The notes: generated by a model from the letters alone, not told the origin. DNA of 64,000 bases from Lachnospiraceae bacterium (GCA_910576335.1 CAJTIU010000015.1:1-64000); one strand, 5' to 3'. Shown: positions 35,899-44,771, counted from the first letter of the stretch. Program-made: numbers and translations.

Positions 35899-36963
35899 AT
35901 GTTGAGAATAGAGAAGCATACAGCAGATGAGATGACGCCGGCAGAAAGGCGGACAGCTATAAAAGAGGGGCGGGATGTGGACCGTGTTCCCTGTGTCCCT
36001 TTCATGGGAGAGTTTAAGTGCCGCCTGACGGGATTCAGCATATGGGATTTCTGGCATGTGCCTGAAAAGATGGCGGAGGCGGAGATCCTGGCATTTAACA
36101 GATACGGATATGACCGGATCGTCACTGGCCCGAATACCAGGGGGATCACAGAAGCGCTCGGAGGGTCATTTATTTATCCGGAAAACGGACTTCCTTACGC
36201 AGGCAGTCCGTTTCTGGAGAGTTATGAAAGGCTTCGTGAGATGGAGCCTGCAGAGGCGGGAAAGGATCCGAGAATCCGGGATTTCCTGCGCGCGGCGGAG
36301 ATCCTGATAAAAGAAGCGCAGGAGGTTGTTCCGGTGGAAATGAGCATCGGAGGCCCGTTTACCATTGCCTCCAATTTGAGAGGGACAGAGCGTCTGCTCC
36401 GCGACTGCCGGAGGTGTCCGGAGGAGATTCACAGGCTGATGCGTGTCATTACAGACAGTCAGAAAAGCTGCATGGATGAGGCGGCGGGATATGGCATGGG
36501 GATTGCAATGGCGGATCCGGTTGCAAACCCTGCACTGATCGGTCCGAAGATGTATGAGAGATTCGTTTATCCTTATACAAAGGAGCTGACAGATTATGCA
36601 CTAGAAACAACCGGCCAGAAGGTATCGCTTCATATGTGCGGAAAGACATATAGTATCTGGAAGTACCTCTGCCAGTATGAGCTGAATGAGCTGAGCCTCG
36701 ACAATATCGTTGACCTGGAGAGGGCAGTGGAGGAACTAGGAGAGTATATCCCCATTGCCGGTAATGTAGATCCAGTGGGAGTTGTTTTGAACGGAACAGA
36801 AGCAGAGGTTGAGGAAGCAGTTCATTCCTGCATCAGGACCGGAATTAAGGCAGGAAAGGGGTATGTTCTGGCAACAGGGTGCGACATTCCGGATACGACA
36901 GCCCCTGCGCAGATTGACTGCTTTATGAATGCAGCAAGGAATTTTAATTATAGAAATTATTAA
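35899..36963 (+). CDS. uroporphyrinogen-decarboxylase-fold methyltransferase 1 (corrinoid-linked)
   Basis: A 354-residue protein of the URO-D superfamily branch that includes MtaA/MtbA, CmuA and aryl-methyl-ether methyltransferases. Zinc ligands are visible as His245-x-Cys247 (LHMCGKT) and Cys328 (ATGCDIP), the pattern used to activate a thiol or methyl substrate; true heme-pathway UroD lacks it. ATG 35899 follows AAGGAGCGACAAGG and lies downstream of the promoter at 35800. It probably moves a methyl group to or from the corrinoid protein at 41179. The substrate is unknown. The N-terminal extension EMTPAERRTAIKEGRDVDRVP is normal for the branch. Confidence 0.85.
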   Translation: MLRIEKHTADEMTPAERRTAIKEGRDVDRVPCVPFMGEFKCRLTGFSIWDFWHVPEKMAEAEILAFNRYGYDRIVTGPNTRGITEALGGSFIYPENGLPYAGSPFLESYERLREMEPAEAGKDPRIRDFLRAAEILIKEAQEVVPVEMSIGGPFTIASNLRGTERLLRDCRRCPEEIHRLMRVITDSQKSCMDEAAGYGMGIAMADPVANPALIGPKMYERFVYPYTKELTDYALETTGQKVSLHMCGKTYSIWKYLCQYELNELSLDNIVDLERAVEELGEYIPIAGNVDPVGVVLNGTEAEVEEAVHSCIRTGIKAGKGYVLATGCDIPDTTAPAQIDCFMNAARNFNYRNY

Positions 36964-36993
36964 TAAATACCCATACTTATTATTAATAATAAT

Positions 36994-37045
36994 TTGTGAA
37001 CTAATGGGGAGAATGATAAACTGTTCTTGTATCTATCTAATACAA
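36994..37045 (+). promoter_or_regulatory. putative promoter and inverted repeat before the transporter genes
   Basis: TTGTGA (36994-36999), 17-bp spacer and TAAACT (37017-37022), followed at once by TTGTAT-N7-ATACAA (37027-37045), which could be an operator overlapping the transcript start. Confidence 0.4.
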
Positions 37046-37060
37046 ACGAGGAGGTTTATT

Positions 37061-38377
37061 ATGAAAAGAAAATTTTTAAGCGCATTGTTAATGGCCGCTA
37101 TGGCTGTGTCTCTGATCACAGGCTGCGGCAATAATGGGGAGGAGAAGAAAGAAGGCTCTGATTCGGGTTCCGGTTCTGGCGAAAAGACATTAGAAGTGTG
37201 GGTGCCGCCGCTTGATGATGATACGGTAAATAACTGGGGTGGCCTGATGACTGACTGGGAGGAAGAAAACGGCTGCAAGGTGAATATTACAGTGGTTCCA
37301 TGGGACAAGTATGAAGAGACTTATACTACAGCGCTAAATTCCGGAGAAGGACCGGATGTGGGCTATATGTATAATGAAATGTTCCCAACTTATATTGACG
37401 CAGGCGTGGTAGCTGATATGTCTGAATATATTACAGACGAGGACAAGAGTGAATATAAATATCTGGAGAACGGCTTTATGATGGATGGGCAGTACGGCTG
37501 GCCGCTGGTTACAGGCGTTCCTTTTGTGCTATATTACAATGAGAAGATTCTGGAGGATCTGGACGAGAAGGCGCCAGAGACCTGGGAAGATTTTGAGCGT
37601 ATCTGCAAAGCTGCTACAAAGGATACGGACGGAGACGGCGAGACTGACCAGTTTGGCTATGCGTGCGGCATGAGCACAAGCGATGTGGGAGCAATGCAGA
37701 TTCTGAACGCATACTATTACAGTGCATTGTGGCAGAATGGCGGACAGATCTATGCAGATGACCTAAAAAGCGCTGCGTTTGCAGACGAGGCAGGAACAGA
37801 GGCTATGACATGGATTCAGAATATGAAAGAGTATATGAATCCTGACTTTATGTCTATGTCATGGTCAGATGCATTTGCAAATGTATTTGGAGCAGGAAAA
37901 GCTGCATTCGGCGTTTACAGATCTTCACAGACGGATGAAACAGTATTTGCCGAGACCTATCCAGATGTAAAATGGGATTTTGTCACTTCCCTTAAAAATA
38001 AGGATTTTGGGACCTTCGGTGCAACAGACTGCCTGACTCTCATGTCTGCAGCAGAGGATAAAGAGCTTGCGATGAATTTTATAAAGCACGTAACAGGTGC
38101 GGAATTCATGGAGAAGTATCATGCAAAATGCCCGGGCGCGGCGCTTACAAACAGTGAGCCTTACGTGGGTGATGCGAAGATGGAGAAAATCTATACAGAT
38201 GATCTTGGCAAATGGCACGGACTTCAGGTAGGCCCCTGCGGAGTTGATATCCTGACACAGCTCTCAGCGGATTTCCAGGGAATCATGACAGGAGAGCTCA
38301 CAGTAGAAGAGGGACTTAAGGAAGCGGAGGATTATGCAAATAATCTTCTGAAGGAGTACTGGGCAGAAAAAGAATAA
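37061..38377 (+). CDS. CUT1-type ABC transporter substrate-binding lipoprotein
   Basis: A 438-residue extracellular solute-binding protein, family 1 (oligosaccharide/glycerol-phosphate type). It has a signal peptide with LITGC lipobox, a Ser/Gly linker, LEVWVPPLDDD at the N-lobe start, and LNSGEGPDVGYMYNEMFPTY, a family hallmark. AGGAGGTTTATT precedes ATG 37061. It is flanked by corrinoid methyltransferases, so its ligand is probably the methylated substrate of that pathway. Sugar- or polyol-like ligands are expected for the family. Confidence 0.9.
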   Translation: MKRKFLSALLMAAMAVSLITGCGNNGEEKKEGSDSGSGSGEKTLEVWVPPLDDDTVNNWGGLMTDWEEENGCKVNITVVPWDKYEETYTTALNSGEGPDVGYMYNEMFPTYIDAGVVADMSEYITDEDKSEYKYLENGFMMDGQYGWPLVTGVPFVLYYNEKILEDLDEKAPETWEDFERICKAATKDTDGDGETDQFGYACGMSTSDVGAMQILNAYYYSALWQNGGQIYADDLKSAAFADEAGTEAMTWIQNMKEYMNPDFMSMSWSDAFANVFGAGKAAFGVYRSSQTDETVFAETYPDVKWDFVTSLKNKDFGTFGATDCLTLMSAAEDKELAMNFIKHVTGAEFMEKYHAKCPGAALTNSEPYVGDAKMEKIYTDDLGKWHGLQVGPCGVDILTQLSADFQGIMTGELTVEEGLKEAEDYANNLLKEYWAEKE

Positions 38378-38397
38378 TGATGGTTGCTATTCACGGA

Positions 38398-38422
38398 TGC
38401 CCGCAGTTTCTGCGGGCATTTT
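38398..38422 (+). terminator. attenuating terminator between binding-protein and permease genes
   Basis: Perfect stem TGCCCGCAG/CTGCGGGCA with a 3-nt loop and TTTT. It follows a GGTTGCTATTCACGG family-1 tip. Such a hairpin would leave more mRNA for the binding protein than for the permeases. Confidence 0.7.
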
Positions 38423-38463
38423 GAGGATATGGGGAACTTCTGTACAACAGTGAAAGGACAATT

Positions 38464-39351
38464 ATGGAAAATAAAAAAGGCGGTGCCGGTAAACTTGCGC
38501 CTTATTGCTATATCGCGCCGATTACACTGATACTGGTTACCTTTGTAATAGGCTCGGTGGCAGTGTCGGTCGCCCTTGGTTTTACAAAATATAATATTAT
38601 GACGGAACCGGTATTTCGTGGAATTGATAATTATTCCAAACTTATGTCGGACAGTAAATTTGTAAAAGCACTGAAAAATACTCTTGAGCTTATGCTGCTG
38701 ATTGTACCGCTTCAGACGGTTCTCAGTATCATACTCTCTGTATTTCTCGTGGCTAACCGAAAGCGTTTTCTGGGAAAGCTTGCAAACAGTATGATATTTA
38801 TTCCTGTGATCTGCTCGCCTGCAGTTGTAGGGGTAGTGTGGAGAGAATTGCTGAACGGGAAATTTCCGGTGATTGAGAAATTTTTCGGTTTATTCGGGAT
38901 TGAGCCGTCCATGCTTCTGGGAGATGCAAAGACAGCATTGATCACCGTTGGAATGGTAGCGGTCTGGAAATGGATGGGCTATTATGTGGTCATCTATTCC
39001 TCCGGTCTTTTGGGAATCTCCAATACTTATTATGAGGCTGCAAAGGTGGACGGAGCGGACAGGATCCGGTGTTTCTTTTCCGTCACCCTTCCGCTTCTGA
39101 AGCCCACCATTATCCTGGGTGTATTTCTGTCAGTGACAAATTCCCTGCAGTGCTTTGACCTGATCTTTAACCTGACAGGAGGGGGACCTAATAATGCCTC
39201 TACCACGCTGGTAGTCTATTCCTACTCGAAATGTTTCAGCGCAGGGGCGGCAGGATATGCAATGGCCATATCCAATATATTATTTGTGGTGATTCTGGCA
39301 GTCGCCATGCTGCAGCGGAATATGATGCGAAGAGAAGCTTCGGAGATATAG
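38464..39351 (+). CDS. CUT1-type ABC transporter permease 1
   Basis: A 295-residue permease with six membrane segments (MalF/UgpA type). The EAA loop YYEAAKVDGADRIRCFFSVT (about residues 188-207) docks the ATPase, and FNLTGGGPNNAST is typical of the subfamily. The ATG follows GTGAAAGGACAATT. Confidence 0.92.
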   Translation: MENKKGGAGKLAPYCYIAPITLILVTFVIGSVAVSVALGFTKYNIMTEPVFRGIDNYSKLMSDSKFVKALKNTLELMLLIVPLQTVLSIILSVFLVANRKRFLGKLANSMIFIPVICSPAVVGVVWRELLNGKFPVIEKFFGLFGIEPSMLLGDAKTALITVGMVAVWKWMGYYVVIYSSGLLGISNTYYEAAKVDGADRIRCFFSVTLPLLKPTIILGVFLSVTNSLQCFDLIFNLTGGGPNNASTTLVVYSYSKCFSAGAAGYAMAISNILFVVILAVAMLQRNMMRREASEI

Positions 39352-39360
39352 GAGGGGGAT

Positions 39361-40182
39361 ATGGAACTGGTAAAAAAAGGATTTAAGAATGTGATCTCTG
39401 ATCTTGTATTGATTGGAATTATTGTTGTAAGCATCTTTCCGTTTATCTATATGTTTTTAATGTCATTTAAATCTACGATTAATGCATATGATTTTGACTT
39501 TTCCCTGGAAAAGCTGTCTCTTGGGCAGTATGAGAAGATTTTTCAGATGGAAAATTTTGAACGATATATTTTTAACAGTGTATTTGTGGCTGTTATGGGG
39601 GTAATCCTTACAGTGGCGGTATGTTCACTGGCAGGTTATGCATTTGCGAAGATGAATTTTAAGGGGAATGACAAGATCTTCCTGTTTCTTGTTATGACAA
39701 TGGTGGTGCCTTCGGAGGTTATTGTGATTCCGCTTTTTCTGATTACAAAAGAGCTGGGGTGGCTGAATTCCTACCGGGCGCTGATTCTTCCTCTTCCCAC
39801 AGCCTTCGGGGTATTCATCATGAGGCAGGCAATCCTGGATGTGCCGAAGGATCTTATGGATGCTGCCAGAATTGACGGCTGCGGTAATCTGAAGATTTTC
39901 TTTAAAGTAGTGCTGCCGCTTGTAAAGTCTTCCATACTGGCGCTTTCTATCTTTACCTTTGTGGGTGCATGGAATAACTTTTTATGGCCTCTGGTGGCCT
40001 GTACGAAGGCAGAGATGAAGACACTGCCCCTTGCGCTCAGTATGATGAAGACCCAGTTTAATACAGACGTGGGTCTTACAATGGCCTGTGCAGTGATCAA
40101 TTTCCTTCCGCCGTTTATCTTCTATGTATTTATGCAGAGCAGGTTTAAAGAGGGAATGACGCTGAGCGGAGTGAAAGGATAG
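39361..40182 (+). CDS. CUT1-type ABC transporter permease 2
   Basis: A 273-residue MalG/UgpE-type permease with six membrane segments and EAA loop LMDAARIDGCGNLKIFFKVV. It starts 9 bp after permease 1. No ATPase gene is present in the cluster, so the importer must borrow a shared one (MsmX/MsmK type) encoded elsewhere, as many Firmicute CUT1 systems do. Its stop codon lies inside the first unit of a tandem repeat. Confidence 0.92.
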   Translation: MELVKKGFKNVISDLVLIGIIVVSIFPFIYMFLMSFKSTINAYDFDFSLEKLSLGQYEKIFQMENFERYIFNSVFVAVMGVILTVAVCSLAGYAFAKMNFKGNDKIFLFLVMTMVVPSEVIVIPLFLITKELGWLNSYRALILPLPTAFGVFIMRQAILDVPKDLMDAARIDGCGNLKIFFKVVLPLVKSSILALSIFTFVGAWNNFLWPLVACTKAEMKTLPLALSMMKTQFNTDVGLTMACAVINFLPPFIFYVFMQSRFKEGMTLSGVKG

Positions 40183-40253
40183 CTGCTGTGATTCCTGAGT
40201 GAAAGGATAGCTGTTGTGATTCCTGAGTAAAAGGGCAGATGTTGCGATTCACG
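40171..40253 (+). repeat. 28-bp tandem repeat covering the permease stop codon
   Basis: Unit GTGAAAGGATAGCTGYTGTG plus ATTCCTGA occurs at 40171-40198 and 40199-40226 with one difference, and a degenerate third unit at 40227-40253 that runs into a family-1 tip (GATTCACGGGTCAGG). It looks like a recent local duplication of the gene end. Confidence 0.8.
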
Positions 40254-40290
40254 GGTCAGGAATGTGTGCAGGATGCGCAGGGAGGAGATT

Positions 40291-41160
40291 ATGTCAGAGA
40301 TAAAGGATTTTAACTGTACGTACGATAATTCTGCAGGGATTCACGCAGATGTGACGAAGGAACTGGGGCTTACATTTCCAGATGCATATATGCATGGGGA
40401 TACCATGGTGGTACTTTCGAAGGCGCTGCGAGGGCATAACGGCGCGGCATTCTGTGAGCTGCCCTTTTGCCATACCGTGGAGGCAGAAGCCATGGGAGGG
40501 ATCATTAACTATGGAAATGAAAAGGCTGGTCCAAGGGCAAAGGAATATATCTGTACATCCGTGGAGGAGCTTTTAGAGCTTCCGGAAATTGATTTTACCA
40601 CGGGAAGAATCCAGGAGGTATTAAAGGCATGTGAGATCTTAAGGGGGCAGAACGAGCAGACTGTTCTCCAGGTGTCCGGTCCTTTTACCATACTGAATGT
40701 GCTCATTGATGCAAAACATGTGTTTAAGGCTATGAGAAAAAAGCCGGAACTTATGAAAGAAGTATTTTGGAAACTGGGAAAGGAAGTCCTGCGGTTTATG
40801 GAAGAAGCAAAGAAGAGGGGTGTGGGACTCTTAAGCTATGCGGATTCTCCGGGAGGGGTGAATATTCTGGGACCTAAGATGGCAGAGCAGATTGTGGAGG
40901 ACTTCACGTATCCTTTCTTAAAGAAGGCAGAGCTGCTTGCGGATGGAGATACAATGGTTCTGCTGTGCCCCAAGACTGTATTTGCCCTCCTTGGGACAGG
41001 GAAGGCAGAGCTTCGGGAGATAGAACTTCAGGAGCCATTGCCTTACGGGGAAGCCTGTATCAGGATGAAGGGCAGAGCAAAACTGGCAGGGCAGATGTGT
41101 ATTAAGAATGTGGGCTATTGTCTGGAAAACAGAATTTTTAAAGAAGTAGTGCTTAGATAA
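40291..41160 (+). CDS. uroporphyrinogen-decarboxylase-fold protein 2, short and missing the zinc His
   Basis: A 289-residue member of the same superfamily. It shares FCELPFCHTVEAEAMGG with methyltransferase 3 (FCMTVEAEEMGAI) and SGPFTI in the core. Where the family has His-x-Cys it reads VLLCPKT (Cys226 with Leu at the His position), and the C-terminal part is shortened, ending with QMCIKNVGYC. It may be a divergent methyltransferase with altered metal site, or a non-catalytic partner. ATG 40291 follows GGGAGGAGATT. Confidence 0.75.
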   Translation: MSEIKDFNCTYDNSAGIHADVTKELGLTFPDAYMHGDTMVVLSKALRGHNGAAFCELPFCHTVEAEAMGGIINYGNEKAGPRAKEYICTSVEELLELPEIDFTTGRIQEVLKACEILRGQNEQTVLQVSGPFTILNVLIDAKHVFKAMRKKPELMKEVFWKLGKEVLRFMEEAKKRGVGLLSYADSPGGVNILGPKMAEQIVEDFTYPFLKKAELLADGDTMVLLCPKTVFALLGTGKAELREIELQEPLPYGEACIRMKGRAKLAGQMCIKNVGYCLENRIFKEVVLR

Positions 41161-41178
41161 AGGAGGGGACAGACAAGT

Positions 41179-41850
41179 ATGAGTGCAAAGGAAGAGTTAT
41201 TAAAGAGATTGTCTGACGGCGTTGTGGACATGGAGGAGGACGATGTGGCGGAGACTGCACAGGAATATCTGGACGCAGGATATCCCGCATTTGACGGAAT
41301 TATGGAAGGGCTGGTAGACGGCATGAACCGTGCAGGCCAGCTCTATGAGGAAGAAGAATATTTTGTGACGGACGTACTTCTCTGTTCAGATGCCATGTAT
41401 GCTGGTCTTGAGATATTAAGGCCGTATCTTCCAGAAGAAGCGGGAGAGACAAAGCACAAAGGCGTTATCGGCGTTGTGGAAGGAGACACGCATGATATCG
41501 GGAAGAATCTTGTGAAGATCATGCTGGAGACGGCAGGATTCGATATGATTGACCTGGGAAGAGACGTCCCCCTTAGAAAATTCGTAGATACCGCCAGGGA
41601 AGAAGGGGCAGAATTCATCTGTATGTCTACCCTTATGACAACAACCATGGGGGGAATGCAGGATGTTATCCGTATCCTTGAAGAGGAAGGAATGAGACAG
41701 CAGATGAAGGTCATGATCGGAGGCGGGCCTGTTTCCCAGAAGTATGCGGATAAGATCGGGGCAGACGGATATTCCCAAAACGCGGTGGAGGCTGTCAAGC
41801 TTGCTAAGAGATTATTAAATATTACTAATGACGGCTTAGGAATGCGCTAA
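41179..41850 (+). CDS. corrinoid protein (MtaC/MtgC-type, B12-binding)
   Basis: The methyl carrier of the pathway, 223 residues. An N-terminal helical cap domain (about 1-88, LVDGMNRAGQLYEEEEYFVTD) is followed by a cobalamin-binding Rossmann domain with the base-off motif DTHDIGKNL (His105 as lower cobalt ligand), STLM and MIGGGPV. ATG follows AAAGGAGGGGACAG. It should accept a methyl group on Co(I) from one methyltransferase and give it to another, with repair by the activator at 33243. Its last residues (LGMR) and stop are encoded in a family-1 hairpin. Confidence 0.94.
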   Translation: MSAKEELLKRLSDGVVDMEEDDVAETAQEYLDAGYPAFDGIMEGLVDGMNRAGQLYEEEEYFVTDVLLCSDAMYAGLEILRPYLPEEAGETKHKGVIGVVEGDTHDIGKNLVKIMLETAGFDMIDLGRDVPLRKFVDTAREEGAEFICMSTLMTTTMGGMQDVIRILEEEGMRQQMKVMIGGGPVSQKYADKIGADGYSQNAVEAVKLAKRLLNITNDGLGMR

Positions 41851-41882
41851 ACTGCGCATTCCGTAAGAATATGATTCGGGAA
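41839..41882 (+). repeat. truncated family-1 element at the corrinoid gene end
   Basis: Hairpin GGAATGCGC/GCGCATTCC (41839-41862) followed by the conserved CCGTAAGAATATGATTCGGG. The gene's stop codon is in the hairpin. Confidence 0.65.
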
Positions 41883-41913
41883 AGAACTATTGAATATTGC
41901 ATAGGAGTATAAG

Positions 41914-42927
41914 ATGTTGACACCAAAAGAACGATTAAAGAGAATCATGGAAGGAAAAGAGGCGGACAGGCCGGCATGCATCTGTCCCGGCGGCATGATG
42001 AATATGGTAACGGAGGAGCTGATGGAGGAGGTGAAGGTCTGCCTGCCGGAAGCCCACACAGATGCAAGAAAGATGGCAGAGCTTGCAAAAGCAGTCTATG
42101 CAAGGGGATGTTTTGAGAATTACGGGGTTCCTTTCTGCATGACTGTGGAAGCAGAGGAGATGGGGGCCATAGTTGATATGGGCACCCGGATCTATGAACC
42201 TCATGTGGTAAAATACGTGATAAACTCTGTCAGTGAGTTTGAGAAGCTCTCGCCGGTAGATGTGAAAAAAGGGCGGGCGAAGGTTGTGCTGGATGCCATT
42301 CGTATTTTGAAGGAGGAGACGGAGGATGTCCCGATTGTAGGCAATCTCACAGGGCCTGTCAGCACAGCCGGCTCGGTTATGGAGCCGGTTGTATTTTATA
42401 AGGAGCTGAGAAAGAAAAATAAAGAGGCTCATGCATATATGGAGTTTATTACGGATCAGCTGACTGCCTTCGGACGGGCACAGATTGCAGCGGGGGCGGA
42501 TGTGATTGCAATCTCCGATCCCAGCGGTACGGGAGAGATCTTAGGACCGAAATATTTTGAAGAGTTTGCCGTGACCTATATCAACCGATTGTTAGATTCA
42601 CTTCAAAAGGAGAAGATGGGGACAATCGTGCACATCTGCGGACAGATGAGCCCGGTGTACCGGGAGGTGGATGGGATTCACAGCAATGTCTTAAGCTTTG
42701 ATTCAGTGGTGCCGATGAAGGAAGCAAGAGAGCACTTAAAATCCCGTGTGCTTATGGGGAATGTGAGCACATACGCGTTGGAGTTCGCGGATCAGGAGAA
42801 AGTAAAGACGCTGACAAGGGGATGCGTGAAGAATGGGTCTGATATTATCTCTCCTGCCTGCGGGCTGGGGATGAAATCCCCGCTTGCGAATGTGCAGGCA
42901 ATTCTTGCGTGCCTTAAGGAGGTATAG
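41914..42927 (+). CDS. uroporphyrinogen-decarboxylase-fold methyltransferase 3 (MtaA-like)
   Basis: A 337-residue protein close to MtaA/MtbA in layout. Zinc ligands His240-x-Cys242 (VHICGQM) and Cys316 (SPACGLG) are in place, with GNLTGPVSTAG and ISDPSGTGEILGP in the barrel. ATG follows ATAGGAG. As MtaA-type enzymes move the methyl group off the corrinoid protein, this is the best candidate for the second methyltransferase, though the acceptor (tetrahydrofolate or a thiol) cannot be read from sequence. Last gene of the locus. Confidence 0.88.
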   Translation: MLTPKERLKRIMEGKEADRPACICPGGMMNMVTEELMEEVKVCLPEAHTDARKMAELAKAVYARGCFENYGVPFCMTVEAEEMGAIVDMGTRIYEPHVVKYVINSVSEFEKLSPVDVKKGRAKVVLDAIRILKEETEDVPIVGNLTGPVSTAGSVMEPVVFYKELRKKNKEAHAYMEFITDQLTAFGRAQIAAGADVIAISDPSGTGEILGPKYFEEFAVTYINRLLDSLQKEKMGTIVHICGQMSPVYREVDGIHSNVLSFDSVVPMKEAREHLKSRVLMGNVSTYALEFADQEKVKTLTRGCVKNGSDIISPACGLGMKSPLANVQAILACLKEV

Positions 42928-42933
42928 AAAAAA

Positions 42934-42959
42934 GAGGGAGAGACCCTCAGGTTCTCCCC
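42934..42959 (+). terminator. hairpin at the end of the corrinoid locus
   Basis: GGGAGAGACC/GGTTCTCCC stem preceded by A6; there is no T-run on the plus strand, but the A-run would act for the convergent glgB transcript. Confidence 0.5.
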
Positions 42960-42983
42960 CGGTCACGGGCTTCGCAATCAAAG

Positions 42984-44771
42984 TTATTCAATGAGATAAT
43001 ACACGCCGGAATACGCATTTAACGTAAGCATTGCAGTCTTATTTTCCAAAGTGATCTTCTCCCCGGTATCATGTTTTTCCCCGGCGTAGAGATCCATGTC
43101 GCTGTCAATTAGAAGCTTTAGCGTATGGGCGTTCTTTACTGTGAGCAGATAATCCTCCTGCACTTCATCAGAGAAATTAAAGACTGCCACGATCCGCTCC
43201 AAACCGCAGGAGCGCTCGAATGCATAGATGCAGCGCTCCTCCTGGTGGCAGTCAAGCCACTGAAAGCCGTCATTTACGTAATCCTGTCCATATAATGCCG
43301 GGTGGTTCAGATAGATCTGGTTTAAGTCTTTCATAAACCGGTGGAAGGCATCATGAAGGGGATATTTCAGAATCTCCCAGTCCTGCTCCCTTTTTTCATC
43401 CCATTCCCGCAATTGTCCCAGTTCATTTCCCATAAAATTAAGTTTTTTCCCGGGGTGGGCGTACATATACAGATAAAGCGCCCGGGCCTGGGGAAACTTG
43501 TCATCATATTCCCCGTACATTTTCTGCAGGATGGTTGCCTTCCCGTGTACTGTCTCATCGTGGGAGAAGGGCAGAAGGTAGGCATCATTATAGTAGTACA
43601 TCATGGAGAAGGTCAGCTTATGGTAATCTCTGCTCCGGTATTCTGGGGCAGTGCGGAAGTAATCCAGTGTATCGTTCATCCAGCCCATGTCCCACTTATA
43701 ATCAAATCCGAGTCCTCCTTCCCCAGGAGAGCGGGTAATGCCAGGATAGGAGGTGGAATCCTCTGCAAAGAGCATGGCGGAAGGGTGCATGGCCTTAAGC
43801 CCCCGGTTCATCTCACGGATGAAGGCAACCGCATTGCTATTGACCCCTCTCGCCGGGTCGCCCTGCCAGTAGATGATGCGGCTGATGGCATCCATGCGGA
43901 TTCCGTCTGCGTGGTATTCGGTCAGCCAGTAATTTGCGGCGGACTGCAGGAAGCTTCTTACCTCTCCCCGGGAATGCATGAAGTTGCAGCTGCCCCATTC
44001 GCTGACTCCTACATCGGAGTTTGGATATTCGTAAAGGGGTGTTCCGTCATAATCAGCAAGGGCATAGCCGTCCACGGCAAAGTGAACCGGGACGAAATCC
44101 ATCAGGACGCCGATTTCATTCTGATGGCACAGATCAATGAATTCCATCAGCCCTTGTGCAGTCCCGTAGCGGGCAGTGGGGCTGAAAAATCCGGTGTTCT
44201 GATACCCCCAGGATTCATCGCAGGGATGCTCGGACAAGGGCATGACTTCAATGTAGTTGTATCCGCATTCCTTCAGATAAGGAATGAGAATATCCGCAAG
44301 CTCTGTATAGGTGTACCAGTCATCGGCTTTTTCAGACGGCTTTCTGAAGGAGCCGAAGTGAAGCTCATAGATATTGAGCGGTTTTTCCTTGCAGTCTGTC
44401 CGCTGCTTCATCCATTTTTCATCATGGAAGGTATAGGATGACAGATCCCGGATGATGGATGCTGTATTAGGGCGCAGCTCCATCCCGAAGCCAAAGGGGT
44501 CGCAGTGGTCCGTGAAGGAGCCGTCCCTTTTGTAGATGCGGTACTTGTACATCTGGCCCGGCTCTGCGTTTTTTGCATAGCATTCCCAGAAGTTGCCATC
44601 GTGGGTGCGGTTCATGGTCCATTCCTGCCAGTCTGAAAATTCGCCGATGAGGGAGATTCTTGTCGCCGCGGGCGCAAAGGTGCGGAAAGTAACGCCCTTT
44701 TCTTCTATGTGAGCCCCTAAAAAGCGGTAGGCGTCGAATATTTTTCCAGTATAGAATCCATAGAAATCCAT
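42984..44771 (-). CDS. glgB: 1,4-alpha-glucan branching enzyme
   Basis: Makes alpha-1,6 branches in glycogen. The 595 residues start with a CBM48 domain (about 10-105, YRFLGAHIEEKGVTFRTFAP) and continue with a GH13 barrel: DFVPVHFAVDGYAL, GIRMDAIS (nucleophile Asp294), FAEDST (acid Glu337) and FSHDE. It is a little shorter than the roughly 630-residue norm because the N-terminal extension is minimal. ATG 44771 follows AGGAGGATAATATT. No other glycogen gene is adjacent. Confidence 0.95.
   Translation of the reverse strand: MDFYGFYTGKIFDAYRFLGAHIEEKGVTFRTFAPAATRISLIGEFSDWQEWTMNRTHDGNFWECYAKNAEPGQMYKYRIYKRDGSFTDHCDPFGFGMELRPNTASIIRDLSSYTFHDEKWMKQRTDCKEKPLNIYELHFGSFRKPSEKADDWYTYTELADILIPYLKECGYNYIEVMPLSEHPCDESWGYQNTGFFSPTARYGTAQGLMEFIDLCHQNEIGVLMDFVPVHFAVDGYALADYDGTPLYEYPNSDVGVSEWGSCNFMHSRGEVRSFLQSAANYWLTEYHADGIRMDAISRIIYWQGDPARGVNSNAVAFIREMNRGLKAMHPSAMLFAEDSTSYPGITRSPGEGGLGFDYKWDMGWMNDTLDYFRTAPEYRSRDYHKLTFSMMYYYNDAYLLPFSHDETVHGKATILQKMYGEYDDKFPQARALYLYMYAHPGKKLNFMGNELGQLREWDEKREQDWEILKYPLHDAFHRFMKDLNQIYLNHPALYGQDYVNDGFQWLDCHQEERCIYAFERSCGLERIVAVFNFSDEVQEDYLLTVKNAHTLKLLIDSDMDLYAGEKHDTGEKITLENKTAMLTLNAYSGVYYLIE

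Noticed and set aside
36963-37060. Cobalamin riboswitch before the corrinoid transport genes
   Set aside because: The gap is under 100 bp and has no B12-box-like sequence; only a promoter and a short inverted repeat are visible.
43341-44441. A 366-codon plus-strand open frame inside glgB
   Set aside because: It is antisense to a fully motif-supported branching enzyme, lacks a ribosome site and has no recognisable domain.
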